NCBI RefSeq assembly: GCF_001905595.1
Contig: NZ_LIXI01000003.1
Coordinates: forward strand, 186,001 to 250,000
DNA length: 64,000 nucleotides
Origin: Streptomyces sp. CB00316
GTDB taxonomy: Bacteria; Actinomycetota; Actinomycetes; Streptomycetales; Streptomycetaceae
Direction: 5' to 3'
A program made the position numbers and the translations under genes. The first letter of the stretch is position 1. Every line of letters starts with the position of its first letter. This document shows, piece after piece, positions 52,569-61,073 of the stretch. The notes beneath the pieces are model-generated. The model did not search any database, was not told the DNA's origin, and saw only the letters and a list, made by a program, of their open reading frames with translations.

Positions 52569-53177
52569 ATGAATCCTCCGGACGCCGGGGCGGCCGACGA
52601 GCTCCCCGGCGTCGCCCCCCTACTGCGCGATCTGCGCCGCGGCCGCGGTCTCACCCTGGAGACAGCCGCCCAGCGGGCCGGACTCTCCCCGGCCCACCTC
52701 TCCCGGCTGGAGACCGGCCGCAGGCAGCCCTCGCTGCCCATGCTGCTGGGCCTCGCCCGCATCTACGGTACGACGGTCTCCGAGCTGCTGGGCGAGAAGC
52801 CGCCCGAGCGGGAGGCGGTCATCCGCGGCGGTGCCTTCGAGGGCGCCGAGGCGGGCGGCTGGATGTACCGCCGGGCGGGCGGCTCCGGCCGCGCCATGCA
52901 GGCGCTGAGGGTCCGGGTCCCGTACGGCGCCCAGGGCGATCTGGTGCGGGTGCACCCCGGCGAGGAGTGGTTGTACGTTCTCGGCGGGCGGCTGCGGGTC
53001 GCCCTGGGGGAGACCGTGCACGATCTGGACCCCGGCGACAGCGCCCACTTCGACTCGCTCACACCGCACCGGATCGCGGCCCTGGACCGGGCAGGGGCGG
53101 AGCTGCTCTTCGTCCACTCCCTGTTGCAGAGCCCCGCGGCCGAGCTCTGCCTCGGCAACGCGCCGCACGCGCGCTGA
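52569..53177 (+). CDS. XRE-family regulator with cupin domain
   Basis: A 202-residue regulator with an N-terminal Cro/CI-type HTH (LETAAQRAGLSPAHLSRLE, about 28-82) and a C-terminal cupin barrel (VRVHPGEEWLYVLGG, then DPGDSAHFDSLTPHR). The cupin would bind a small effector. The ATG at 52569 is placed just beyond paired operator sites, so it probably controls itself and perhaps the small membrane gene after it. A link to hopanoid genes is positional only. Confidence 0.88.
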   Translation: MNPPDAGAADELPGVAPLLRDLRRGRGLTLETAAQRAGLSPAHLSRLETGRRQPSLPMLLGLARIYGTTVSELLGEKPPEREAVIRGGAFEGAEAGGWMYRRAGGSGRAMQALRVRVPYGAQGDLVRVHPGEEWLYVLGGRLRVALGETVHDLDPGDSAHFDSLTPHRIAALDRAGAELLFVHSLLQSPAAELCLGNAPHAR

Positions 53178-53220
53178 CCCCTTCGTTCCACCGGCCGCGA
53201 GGCCGGCAGAGAGGACCGTC

Positions 53221-53397
53221 ATGTCCGATTCCGAGCACTACGACCCGCTGAGCCCCAGGCGCCCGAGGACCACCAAGGACTCGCAGGAGCGCCGGATGCC
53301 GCGCGGTCTGGTGATCCGCCTCTTCGCCTACCTGGTGGTCGGCCACGTGATCGCGGCCTTCCTCTACCTGCTCTTCATGGTGGCGGGCGCCGAGTAG
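53221..53397 (+). CDS. DUF6126-like small membrane protein, 58 residues
   Basis: The frame starts MSDSEHYDPLSPRRPRTT and has one membrane span (LFAYLVVGHVIAAFLYLLF) after a charged N-terminal 30 residues. It follows the XRE-cupin gene by 43 bases in the same direction with GAGAGGA upstream, a pairing I recall as common in Streptomyces (DUF6126). Function unknown. It converges on the phosphatase gene with a 4-base gap. Confidence 0.7.
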   Translation: MSDSEHYDPLSPRRPRTTKDSQERRMPRGLVIRLFAYLVVGHVIAAFLYLLFMVAGAE

Positions 53398-53401
53398 GCC
53401 G

Positions 53402-54214
53402 TCAGCTCCGGTCGAGCAGCCGCTCGCGAAGCCGCTCCCTGGTCTCGGGGGAGACGCCCAGCCCCTCCGCCAGGTAGCGTTCGGTCGTGCCCCACGTCTC
53501 GTCGATGGCCGTGAACGCCGCCGCGAGGTAGGTGGCCTGCGCGCCGAAGAGCGGGTTGAGGAGCTCCATCACCTCGGCGGACATCCCGGTCTCCGACATG
53601 TCCGTGCGCTTCACCTTGTACCGGCGGTGGGGATCGTCGGACTTGAGGTAGTCCGCCTCGATCGCCTCGCGCTCGACGCCGACCGCGAGCAGCGAGACCG
53701 CGATCGACAGCCCCGCCCGGTCCTTGCCCGCCGCGCAGTGCATCAGGGCCGGCACGCTGTCCTGTGCCAGCGCGTGCAGCACCCGGCTGTGCTCGGCGGT
53801 GCGGTTCACGATGGTCGAGCGGTACATGTGGATCATGCGCTCGGTGCCCTTGTCGTTCGCCAGGATCGAGCGCAGCTGCTCGATGTTCCCGTCGCGGACC
53901 AGTCGCCAGAACTCGGCTCCGTCGGCCGGGTCGGAGAGCGGAATGTTGACATTGCGGACACCGGCCAGCTCGATGTCGTACCCGTCGAGCTTGTGGTCGG
54001 TGGAGTTGCGGAAGTCGAAGACGGTGTGCAGTCCGAGCCCGCCGAGGAAGAGCGCGTCCTCGGCGGTGGCGTGCGCCAGGTGGCCGCTGCGATAGAGCCG
54101 GCCGAAGGCGGTGCGCCGCCCGTCCTCGGTGGGAAGCCCGCCCACGTCACGGAAGTTACGGACTCCGGTCAGTGCGGTCTCGGTCGGCGGGACCTGCGGC
54201 ACCTGCTGCGTCAC
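53402..54214 (-). CDS. Tyrosine/serine protein phosphatase
   Basis: A 270-residue phosphatase of the bacterial PTP family with a P-loop signature HCAAGKDRAG (nucleophile Cys160, Arg166). NFRDVGGLPTEDGRR at the N-terminus and LYRSGHLAHA are typical of the family that includes mycobacterial PtpB. It may act on phosphotyrosine proteins or phosphoinositides. GTG at 54214 begins MTQQVPQ. Its promoter shares the long intergenic region with the LysM hydrolase. Confidence 0.88.
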   Translation of the reverse strand: MTQQVPQVPPTETALTGVRNFRDVGGLPTEDGRRTAFGRLYRSGHLAHATAEDALFLGGLGLHTVFDFRNSTDHKLDGYDIELAGVRNVNIPLSDPADGAEFWRLVRDGNIEQLRSILANDKGTERMIHMYRSTIVNRTAEHSRVLHALAQDSVPALMHCAAGKDRAGLSIAVSLLAVGVEREAIEADYLKSDDPHRRYKVKRTDMSETGMSAEVMELLNPLFGAQATYLAAAFTAIDETWGTTERYLAEGLGVSPETRERLRERLLDRS

Positions 54215-54602
54215 GGTGGCTCCTGGAATCTCTGGCGTCGGCGCGGCTCTCCGGCGAGTGCGCCCCTGTGACGATACGACATCGATTCGCCGGAAAATCG
54301 GCGGTCCGCTGACAGGGCGTCAGGGATGACCTCCGCGTCATGTCCGTATTGGTGCATTTCGTAGAACATGCCCTACTAATAGGGGAGATGGGATTTCGTA
54401 GGTGAGCGGGATCATATCCGTGACGGACCGTGGCGGCGCCGCTCGGGCGATTTCCCGGGATCCGTACGGAAAGCCAAGATCCGTAATCCACGGAGGGTGA
54501 CGGGAAATCCGGAGTGAAAGTGAATCGATGATTCCGGTGCGCAACCGACGGCTTGTTCCCGTCGTCCTCACTCGTTTACGGTCGCCGTCAATCCGGACGG
54601 AC
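54215..54602. promoter_or_regulatory. Divergent promoter region, phosphatase and LysM hydrolase
   Basis: No gene is supported in this stretch. It holds the palindrome CCCTA-ctaa-TAGGG (54371-54384) flanked by two direct copies of ATTTCGTAG (54356-54364 and 54393-54401). A promoter for the riboswitch RNA is placed at TTGTTC (54553-54558) and TACGGT (54577-54582) with an 18-base spacer. Confidence 0.5.
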
Positions 54603-54774
54603 CGCCTAATCCTGCCGCCGCCCGGAATTCGCACCCATCCACTCACGTGTGGCAGGAGCGGGGGAACCAGGTAAGCCGCCGGCCCGGAGTGATCCGGACC
54701 GGCTCGGGGTGAAGTCGCCGATCGGCGGCCGGGCATCTCCAGCCCGAACCCGACAGCTCACCTCGCAGGCGCCG
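54603..54774 (+). promoter_or_regulatory. c-di-AMP riboswitch (ydaO/yuaA class)
   Basis: The leader carries the hallmark blocks of the class in order: CTAATCCTGCC, GGCAGGAGCGGGGGAACCA, GGGGTGAAGTCGCC, CATCTCCAGCCCGAACCCGA and CAGCTCACCTCGCAGGCG. It ends about 15 bases before the LysM/M23 start codon. In Streptomyces these riboswitches precede cell-wall hydrolase genes and turn them down when c-di-AMP is high. Confidence 0.92.
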
Positions 54775-54789
54775 GAGAGGAACTTCCCC

Positions 54790-55773
54790 ATGCCCGCAAA
54801 GGGTAAGCACCGTCGTCCCAAGTCCGGCCCGATCCACCGCGGCGTCGTCGCCGCGGGCACCGGCGGAGCCGTACTCGCCCTCCCGCTGATCGGCGCCACC
54901 GGCGCCCACGCCGCGGACAAGGCTGCCCCCGCCGTCAAGCCCGCCGCCGCGCAGAGCGCACCCCAGGCCGCACCGCAGACCGCGCCCGCCGCGGCGAAGC
55001 AGGCCGCCCCGAAGACGTACGCCGTCGTCTCCGGCGACTACCTCGCGAAGATCGCGACCGAGCACCAGGTCAAGGGCGGCTGGCAGAAGCTGTACCAGGA
55101 CAACCGCTCGACCGTCGGCGAGAACCCCAGCCTGATCTTCCCGGGCATGAAGCTCACCATCGGCGCCAAGGCGTCCGGCTCCGCCGCCCCCTCGGAGGCC
55201 AGGAAGGCCGCCCCGACGCCGAAGGCCGCCCCGAAGACCGCCGCGCCCAAGGCCGCGCCGAAGAAGGCTGAGCAGGCCCCCAAGGCCGACACCATCTCGG
55301 CCGACGAGTCCGACGCCGCGTCGGCCGGCACCTCCGCCCAGACCGGCTCCTCCGAGTCCACCGGCTCCGGCTGGACCGCCCCGCTGGACAACGCGAACGT
55401 CACCACCCAGTACCGCGCTTCCGGCTCCAGCTGGTCCAGCGGCTACCACACCGGCGCCGACTTCCAGGCCGCCTCCGGCACCCCCGTCCGCGCCATCGGC
55501 CCGGGCACCGTGGTCTCCGCCGGCTGGAGCGGTTCGTACGGCAACGAGGTCGTCATCAAGCACGAGGACGGCATGTACTCCCAGTACGCCCACCAGTCCT
55601 CGCTGAACGTCTCCGCCGGCCAGACCGTCACCGGCGGCCAGCAGATCGGCCTCTCCGGCTCCACCGGAAACTCCACCGGCCCGCACCTCCACTTCGAGGT
55701 CCGCACCGGCCCGAGCTACGGCTCGGACGTCGACCCGGTCGCCTACCTGCGCCAGCACGGCGTCTCCCTCTGA
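54790..55773 (+). CDS. Secreted LysM / M23 peptidoglycan hydrolase
   Basis: A 327-residue exported hydrolase. A signal peptide with basic start and core GVVAAGTGGAVLALPLIG is cleaved near AHA (about 41). A LysM domain (77-124, TYAVVSGDYLAKIA) binds peptidoglycan, an Ala/Lys/Pro-rich linker follows, and the M23 domain has zinc ligands His220 and Asp224 (HTGAD) and His301 in HLHFEV. It probably cuts peptide cross-links during growth or germination. ATG at 54790 follows GGAGAGGA. Expression is governed by the c-di-AMP riboswitch. Confidence 0.95.
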   Translation: MPAKGKHRRPKSGPIHRGVVAAGTGGAVLALPLIGATGAHAADKAAPAVKPAAAQSAPQAAPQTAPAAAKQAAPKTYAVVSGDYLAKIATEHQVKGGWQKLYQDNRSTVGENPSLIFPGMKLTIGAKASGSAAPSEARKAAPTPKAAPKTAAPKAAPKKAEQAPKADTISADESDAASAGTSAQTGSSESTGSGWTAPLDNANVTTQYRASGSSWSSGYHTGADFQAASGTPVRAIGPGTVVSAGWSGSYGNEVVIKHEDGMYSQYAHQSSLNVSAGQTVTGGQQIGLSGSTGNSTGPHLHFEVRTGPSYGSDVDPVAYLRQHGVSL

Positions 55774-55795
55774 CCCAGGGGGACAAGAAGTGATC

Positions 55796-55827
55796 GAGGG
55801 GCGGTGCGCGGCGGCGCACCGCCCCTC
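55796..55827 (+). terminator. Terminator after the LysM/M23 gene
   Basis: A perfect 14-bp stem (GAGGGGCGGTGCGC arm) with a 4-base loop begins 22 bases after the stop codon. Confidence 0.85.
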
Positions 55828-55910
55828 CACTTATTCCGGCTTTACCGAAATCTGACCGGGTGGTCTATCTCACCACCCGTCAACCCCGTATTACGGTCGC
55901 GTAGGTCACA

Positions 55911-56762
55911 ATGAACGGTGCAGGATACGTGCTTGTGGCAGACGATTCGAGAACCCAGCAGCAGAACGTCATCGGGTCGTACGCGGCGATCGGGGACAGC
56001 TTCACGGAGGGCGTCGGCGACCCCGGCCCCGACGGGGCCTTTGTCGGCTGGGCGGACCGGTTCGCGGTTCTGCTCGCCGACCGGCTCCCCGCCCCCGACG
56101 CGGCGACGAACCCGGACGAGACCCGGCACGGCAATTTCCGTTACGCCAACCTCGCCGTACGCGGACGCCTCCTCGACCAGATCGTCGAGGAGCAGATCCC
56201 CCGCGCCAGGAAACTGGCCCCCGACCTGGTCAGCTTCTGCGCGGGCGGCAACGACGTCATCCGGCCCGGCACCGACCCCGACGATCTAGCCGAGCGCTTC
56301 GAGCGGGCCGTCGCGGACCTGACCGAGGCGGTCGGCACCGTCATGGTCACCACCGGGTTCGACACCCGTGGCGTTCCGGTGCCGCGCCACATGCGCGGCA
56401 AGATCGCCACGTACAACGTCCACCTGAGGGCCATCGCCGACCGCTACCACTGCCCCGTGCTCGACCTGTGGTCGCTGCGCTCGGTCCAGGACCGGCGCGC
56501 GTGGGACGCCGATCGGCTCCACCTGTCGCCCGAGGGTCACACCCGCGTCGCGCTGCGCGCCGCCCAGGTCCTCGGCCACCACGTGCCGGCCGACCCGGAC
56601 CAGCCCTGGCCGCCGCAGGCCCAGCGCCGCCCCTTCGACGAGCGGCGCGACGACATCCAGTGGGCGCGGGAGTACCTCGTGCCGTGGATCGGCCGGCGGC
56701 TGCGCGGCGAGTCGTCCGGCGACCACGTCGAGGCGAAGCGGCCGGACCTGCTGCCGCTGTAG
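55911..56762 (+). CDS. SGNH/GDSL-family hydrolase
   Basis: A 283-residue esterase/lipase-type hydrolase. Block I is SYAAIGDSFTEG with the nucleophilic serine, block III is FCAGGNDV, and block V is DADRLHLSPEGH with the Asp-His pair. There is no signal peptide, so it should be cytosolic. The acyl substrate is unknown. ATG at 55911 has AGG at a short distance; GTG at 55935 is an alternative. It converges on the STM4011-type cluster with an 8-base gap. Confidence 0.85.
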   Translation: MNGAGYVLVADDSRTQQQNVIGSYAAIGDSFTEGVGDPGPDGAFVGWADRFAVLLADRLPAPDAATNPDETRHGNFRYANLAVRGRLLDQIVEEQIPRARKLAPDLVSFCAGGNDVIRPGTDPDDLAERFERAVADLTEAVGTVMVTTGFDTRGVPVPRHMRGKIATYNVHLRAIADRYHCPVLDLWSLRSVQDRRAWDADRLHLSPEGHTRVALRAAQVLGHHVPADPDQPWPPQAQRRPFDERRDDIQWAREYLVPWIGRRLRGESSGDHVEAKRPDLLPL

Positions 56763-56770
56763 GACCGTCT

Positions 56771-57688
56771 TCAGGCCCTCAGCAGGGGGAGCGTACGCCG
56801 GGACGGGCCCGGTGCCACGGGTCCGTCCGGCGCCGGGCCCGCGCCGAACCCCGCGGGTATCCGCTCCAGGACGCCGCCCGCGAACACGTCGTACAGCGGC
56901 AGCGTCTCCAGGTGTACATAGCCGATGTGGCAGTCGCACACGGCCAGCGGGCAGGCGCGGGGGCCCAGCGCCGCGCGGTAACTGCCGTCGTAGAGGTTGC
57001 CCAGCTCCGCCTCGACGAAGTGGCAGCGCCGCACCGTGCCGTCGCCGTCCACGGAGATCACCGACTCGCCGGTCCGGCAGGGCAGCCCCGCGGAGCGGTG
57101 CGGATGCCGGCTGTAGGGGAAGAGCGGGTCCAGTTCCGTCCACCGCTCCGCCTCCTCGTCGGTGTACGTGTGCCCCTCGGCGGCGTTCACCCAGAGGTAG
57201 ACCTCGGCGGGCAGCGCGGCGCGGAGCCGCCGGGCCTCGTCGAGGTGCTCGTCGAACCCCACCACGCCCACGCTGTAGCGGATCCCGCGCGCGGACAGCT
57301 CCCGGCAGCGGCCGAGGAACCGCTCGTACGGGGTCTGCCCCGGGTGGTACGTGCACCAGAGCGCGATCCGCTCCGGGTCGGCGTCCGCCAGCCATGTGGT
57401 GCGGCCGCCGAGGTTCGTCTGGATGGCGACCCGGCCGATGTGCGGCAGCCGGGACAGCTCGGTCAGCGCGCGCCGGTACCAGGAGCGCACCAGGCCCTCG
57501 CCCCACGGCGTGAACAGCACGGAGAGCCGGTCGCCGGTCTGCGCCGCCGCCCACACGGTGAACCGCTCCAGCGCCTCCCGGTCCGCGGTCAACTGGGCTC
57601 TGCTGTCACGTCGTTTGGCGAACGGGCAGTACGGACAGTCGTAGTCGCACGAGGCCAGCGGGCCCCGGTAGAGGATCGTCAGGTCCAT
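56771..57688 (-). CDS. STM4011-family radical SAM protein
   Basis: A 305-residue radical SAM enzyme. The cluster motif is SCDYDCPYCPF (Cys14, Cys18, Cys21), followed by VLFTPWGEGLVRSWYR in place of the usual GGEP. C-terminal cysteines (CRTGESV, RRCHFVE and CPLAVCDCHIGY) could bind an auxiliary cluster, as in peptide-modifying enzymes. The family is named after a Salmonella gene and has no known reaction. ATG at 57688 lies 7 bases after the STM4012-type stop, as the last gene of an overlapping operon. Confidence 0.85.
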   Translation of the reverse strand: MDLTILYRGPLASCDYDCPYCPFAKRRDSRAQLTADREALERFTVWAAAQTGDRLSVLFTPWGEGLVRSWYRRALTELSRLPHIGRVAIQTNLGGRTTWLADADPERIALWCTYHPGQTPYERFLGRCRELSARGIRYSVGVVGFDEHLDEARRLRAALPAEVYLWVNAAEGHTYTDEEAERWTELDPLFPYSRHPHRSAGLPCRTGESVISVDGDGTVRRCHFVEAELGNLYDGSYRAALGPRACPLAVCDCHIGYVHLETLPLYDVFAGGVLERIPAGFGAGPAPDGPVAPGPSRRTLPLLRA

Positions 57689-57695
57689 GGCCCGC

Positions 57696-59072
57696 TCACT
57701 TCCGCTCGTACGCGGCCATCGCGGCTCGCACCCCGGGGGAGAACAGCGCGGGACCCAGCGCGTCCGAGTGCGCCAGCCCCAGCGGGGAGAGCCGCAGGAG
57801 GCCCTCGGGCGCCCGCGCGTCCAGCCAGCCCCGGTCAGCGAACCGCTCCAACTCGGTGGGGAAGTCCTCACGGGGGTCCGTGCCGAAGCGGGCGCGGTAG
57901 CCACCCAGGGGCAGGCCGGCCGCCTGGAGCAGTGACTGGAGGAGGTGGCGCCGGCGGGCCTCGGCCGCGTCGACGTACCTGCCCACCTCGGCCCGGGAGA
58001 AGTCCTCGGTGGTGGTGAAGCCGTCGATGATGCTCCGGATCTCTCCCATGTTCACCGCGTAGTCGAAGGAGTAGTGCAGGGCCGCCGTGTAGGAACGGGC
58101 TCCGCAGCCGAGACCGATCATGCCGTCGGTCTGGCAGGCATGGTCCTCCGGGCCCCCCTGGGGTGCGTCGGCGCGCCGGAACATCCGCATCGACACCTGC
58201 TCGTAGCCCTGCGCCAGCAGATGGTCCCGGCCCACCGCGTAGAGCCGCAGCCGCTGCTCGTCCCAGGCGGCCTGATCCACGGCCTCCGCGTCGGGGCCGG
58301 TCGCGGAGGCCAGGCGGTGCAGGCCGGTCAGCGGGCGGACGTACAGCGGGTAGAGATACAGCTCCTCCGGCCGCCAGGCCAGCGCGGCGTCCAGGGAGGT
58401 GAGCCAGCTGCGCTCGGTCTGGCCGTCGATGCCGTAGATCAGGTCGATGTTGAGCACCGGTATCCGGGCGTCCCGGATCCGGCCGAGGGCGGCCTCCACC
58501 TCGGCCCGGCGCTGCGGCCGGACGGCGGCCCGGGCCTCCTCGTCCACGAAGCTCTGCACGCCGATACTGACCCGCGTCGTACCCCGGTCGGCCAGCACGG
58601 CCATGCGGTCGGCCGTCGCGGTCGACGGGGAGGTCTCCACCGACAGCGGCACCGCGAGCAGGTCGGCACCCATCCGCTTCTCCGCGATGTCGCAGAGCCG
58701 CTCCAGCTCACCCGCGGTCAGGAAGGTCGGCGTCCCGCCGCCGAACGCCGCCGCCGCGAATCGCACGGGATCCGCGTCGCCGAGCGCGTCCCGTACGGCC
58801 ACGGCCTGCCGGTCCAGGGCGTCGAGATAGCGGGTCGTCAGCTCCTCGGGCGCGCCGATGCGGGTGAAGAGGTTGCAGAAGCCGCACCGGACCTCGCAGA
58901 ACGGTACGTGGAGGTAGAGGGAGAGGGCGTCCTTGGGCTCTGCCGCCCACAGCTTGCGCAGCTCGGGCCGGTGCTCCAGGGGGCGGTAGGCCGTCTTGTG
59001 CGGATAGGCGTACACGTAACTCTCGTACGGCCTCACGGCGGGCGGTGCGGAAACGTCGACGGTGGTGGTCAT
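57696..59072 (-). CDS. STM4012-family radical SAM protein (HemW-like)
   Basis: A 458-residue protein with coproporphyrinogen-oxidase/HemW-like architecture. The cluster site is HVPFCEVRCGFCNLF (Cys59, Cys63, Cys66), AFGGGTPTFLT is the SAM-binding loop, and DLIYGIDGQTERSW follows. A C-terminal winged-helix-like region (about 370-458) matches the HemN family. The start overlaps the upstream stop (TGATG), so it is translated with the hydrolase. Its substrate is unknown; haem synthesis is unlikely in this context. Confidence 0.85.
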   Translation of the reverse strand: MTTTVDVSAPPAVRPYESYVYAYPHKTAYRPLEHRPELRKLWAAEPKDALSLYLHVPFCEVRCGFCNLFTRIGAPEELTTRYLDALDRQAVAVRDALGDADPVRFAAAAFGGGTPTFLTAGELERLCDIAEKRMGADLLAVPLSVETSPSTATADRMAVLADRGTTRVSIGVQSFVDEEARAAVRPQRRAEVEAALGRIRDARIPVLNIDLIYGIDGQTERSWLTSLDAALAWRPEELYLYPLYVRPLTGLHRLASATGPDAEAVDQAAWDEQRLRLYAVGRDHLLAQGYEQVSMRMFRRADAPQGGPEDHACQTDGMIGLGCGARSYTAALHYSFDYAVNMGEIRSIIDGFTTTEDFSRAEVGRYVDAAEARRRHLLQSLLQAAGLPLGGYRARFGTDPREDFPTELERFADRGWLDARAPEGLLRLSPLGLAHSDALGPALFSPGVRAAMAAYERK

Positions 59073-59935
59073 CAGGAGGCCCCTGGTTCGAACGGTGCGG
59101 GCGGTTCGAGGAAGAAGTGGGCGTACGGCACGGTCCAGACGGCCTCGTGGCCGAGCCGGTGGCCGGTGTAGCCGTCGTCGCCGTAGGTGGTGCCGTGGTC
59201 GGAGCAGACGATGGCGAAACACCGGCGGCGGCTGCTCGCGGCGGCGAAGAGCCGGCCGATGTGCCGGTCGACGTACTCCAGGGCGGCCGCGTGCGTGGCC
59301 CGGGAGTCGCCCGCCTCGCGGGTCGCGCCCGGCGTGTGGAACCAGTTCGGCTGGTGCAGCGCGGACACGTTGACGAAGAGGAAGAGCCGCTGCTCCTCGG
59401 GGAGTTCGGCCACCACCTTCTCGGCCCGGGTCACCTGCTCCTCGAACGAGGTCGGCGACGCGACACCGAACTCCGGCTCCCAGTGGCTTTCCTGGAACAT
59501 GCCGGGCAGCACCGACCCCAGCGCGCCCTGCCGGTTGAAGAAGCCGACCCCGCCGACGCACACCGTGCGGTAGCCCTCGGCGGCCAGACCCGACACCAGG
59601 TCCGGGGTGTCGAAGACGAAGGTGCCGTCCGCTGTCGTCTCGCTGCCCGCGAAGCGCGCCGCGAACAGCCGCGGGTGCGGCCCGGGGGCGGCGGGTGTCG
59701 GCAGGAACCCGGCGAACATCGCCTGGTGCGAGGCGTAGGTGAAGCTGCCCGGCGCGTGCCGCTTCTCCCACGCACCGCCGGGCAGATGCCGGGCCAGGTT
59801 CGGGATGCGCCCGGCGGCGACCAGCTCGGCGGCGACATCGTGGCGCAGGGTGTCAAGGGTGACCAGCAGCATGTCGTGGCTGCCCACGACCTCGGCCATA
59901 TCGGGTCGTGGGTGGTCAGGGAGACGTGCGGGCAT
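59072..59935 (-). CDS. STM4013-family hydrolase (sulfatase/alkaline-phosphatase fold)
   Basis: A 287-residue member of the sulfatase superfamily. LLVTLDTLRHDVA gives the first metal aspartate, SFTYASHQAMFAGF the nucleophile region and IVCSDHGTTYGDDGYTGHR the second metal site with Asp and His. It would hydrolyse a phosphate or sulfate ester or phosphonate in the cluster's pathway. No signal peptide is visible, unlike typical sulfatases. ATG at 59935 has GAGGAA upstream and overlaps the ATP-grasp-like gene by 20 bases. Confidence 0.82.
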   Translation of the reverse strand: MPARLPDHPRPDMAEVVGSHDMLLVTLDTLRHDVAAELVAAGRIPNLARHLPGGAWEKRHAPGSFTYASHQAMFAGFLPTPAAPGPHPRLFAARFAGSETTADGTFVFDTPDLVSGLAAEGYRTVCVGGVGFFNRQGALGSVLPGMFQESHWEPEFGVASPTSFEEQVTRAEKVVAELPEEQRLFLFVNVSALHQPNWFHTPGATREAGDSRATHAAALEYVDRHIGRLFAAASSRRRCFAIVCSDHGTTYGDDGYTGHRLGHEAVWTVPYAHFFLEPPAPFEPGAS

Positions 59936-61073
59936 GGTCGTTCCTCGTTCGGTCCAGTTCGGCGGCGACCTGCGCCGCGTAGGTGTCCAGTCCCTCGGCA
60001 CCGCTGCCCGGCAGACCGGTCAGTCCGGGCAGCAGATCACCGAAGGCGTTGACCTCACCGACGGCGAAGCGCCGCCAGCCGGCCGCGGGCAGCAGGTCGA
60101 CGCCCACGCACAGCGTCTCGGGGAAGCAGGCGGCGGCCCGCTCGCAGATCGCCAGCGCCTCACGCCAGCAGCCGCCCACCGCCGACACGGCGGCCCGGAC
60201 CTCGTCGAGATCGCCGCGGGCGCCCCCGAGGTGGAGGTTGGTCATGGGGGAGAGGCTCGTGCGGACGACGGCGTGGGTGGCCCGGCCGGCGACCACCACG
60301 ATCCGCAGATCGGCGGCCCGCCCCCGCTGCGACGCCTTCGGCAGCCACCGCTCGATGTGGAGCCCGTCCGGGGCCAGTGCGTCCACGAGTGCGCCCACCT
60401 CCGCCTCCGTCGTGTACCGGCGGACCCGGAGCGAGTTGAACAGCCGCCCCCGGGCGTCCCGTTCCACCGAGGTGCTCGCCCTGACCCGGCCGGGTCCCGA
60501 GGTCTCCACCGCCAGCACCCCCGAGGCGGAGGAGCCGTGGGCGAGCTTCACGAACGCCCGGGGCATCCGGTGCTCCCGCAGCAGCGCCCGTACGTCGGAC
60601 CAGCCCCGCACCTCGGCCGCCTGCGGCCCGGACGTGGGCGAGGCGGGCACCGGCACCTCCGCGCCCTCCAGCAGGGCGTGGCAGAGCCGCTTGTCGAAGA
60701 GCGCGGCGATGTCGCCCGGGGAGGTGAGCAGCTCGGCACCGGCCGCCGAGGCGGCCCGCGTCGCCTCGCCGACCGCCGAGAGGAACCCGGCGTACCACCG
60801 CGCGGACCCCTCCACCCGGGTCGGATCGTCGACCCCGCGCAGCAGCCGCTCCACCTCCGCGTCCTCGCCGGGCGAGTCGATCCGGACGGTCTCGCCCGGC
60901 TCGAACTCCGCCTCGCCGCGCAGCACCTGGAGCCAGGACACCCCCCGGGCCGGTTCCAGCCCGGCGGCCCGCACGGCCTCCCGGAAGAAGGCGACCCGGC
61001 GGTTGTCCGGATTGCCCACGACCGCGAAGCGCGGGGCCGCCTTGCTCCCGGGGCTACTCGCTGACGGCGACAT
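59916..61073 (-). CDS. STM4014-family protein, probable ATP-grasp ligase
   Basis: A 385-residue protein. The N-terminal Rossmann-like segment RFAVVGNPDNRRVAFFRE is followed by LFDKRLCHALLEGAEVPVP, FVKLAHGSSASGV and HIERWLPKAS; near the C-terminus come VGVDLLPAAGWRRFAVGEVN and FGDLLPGL. This layout (pre-ATP-grasp domain, Lys-containing loops, terminal metal-binding Glu/Asn) is that of ATP-grasp carboxylate-amine ligases. Formation of an amide or peptide bond on the cluster product is inferred. ATG at 61073 overlaps the STM4015-type gene by 20 bases. Confidence 0.75.
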   Translation of the reverse strand: MSPSASSPGSKAAPRFAVVGNPDNRRVAFFREAVRAAGLEPARGVSWLQVLRGEAEFEPGETVRIDSPGEDAEVERLLRGVDDPTRVEGSARWYAGFLSAVGEATRAASAAGAELLTSPGDIAALFDKRLCHALLEGAEVPVPASPTSGPQAAEVRGWSDVRALLREHRMPRAFVKLAHGSSASGVLAVETSGPGRVRASTSVERDARGRLFNSLRVRRYTTEAEVGALVDALAPDGLHIERWLPKASQRGRAADLRIVVVAGRATHAVVRTSLSPMTNLHLGGARGDLDEVRAAVSAVGGCWREALAICERAAACFPETLCVGVDLLPAAGWRRFAVGEVNAFGDLLPGLTGLPGSGAEGLDTYAAQVAAELDRTRNDHARTSP

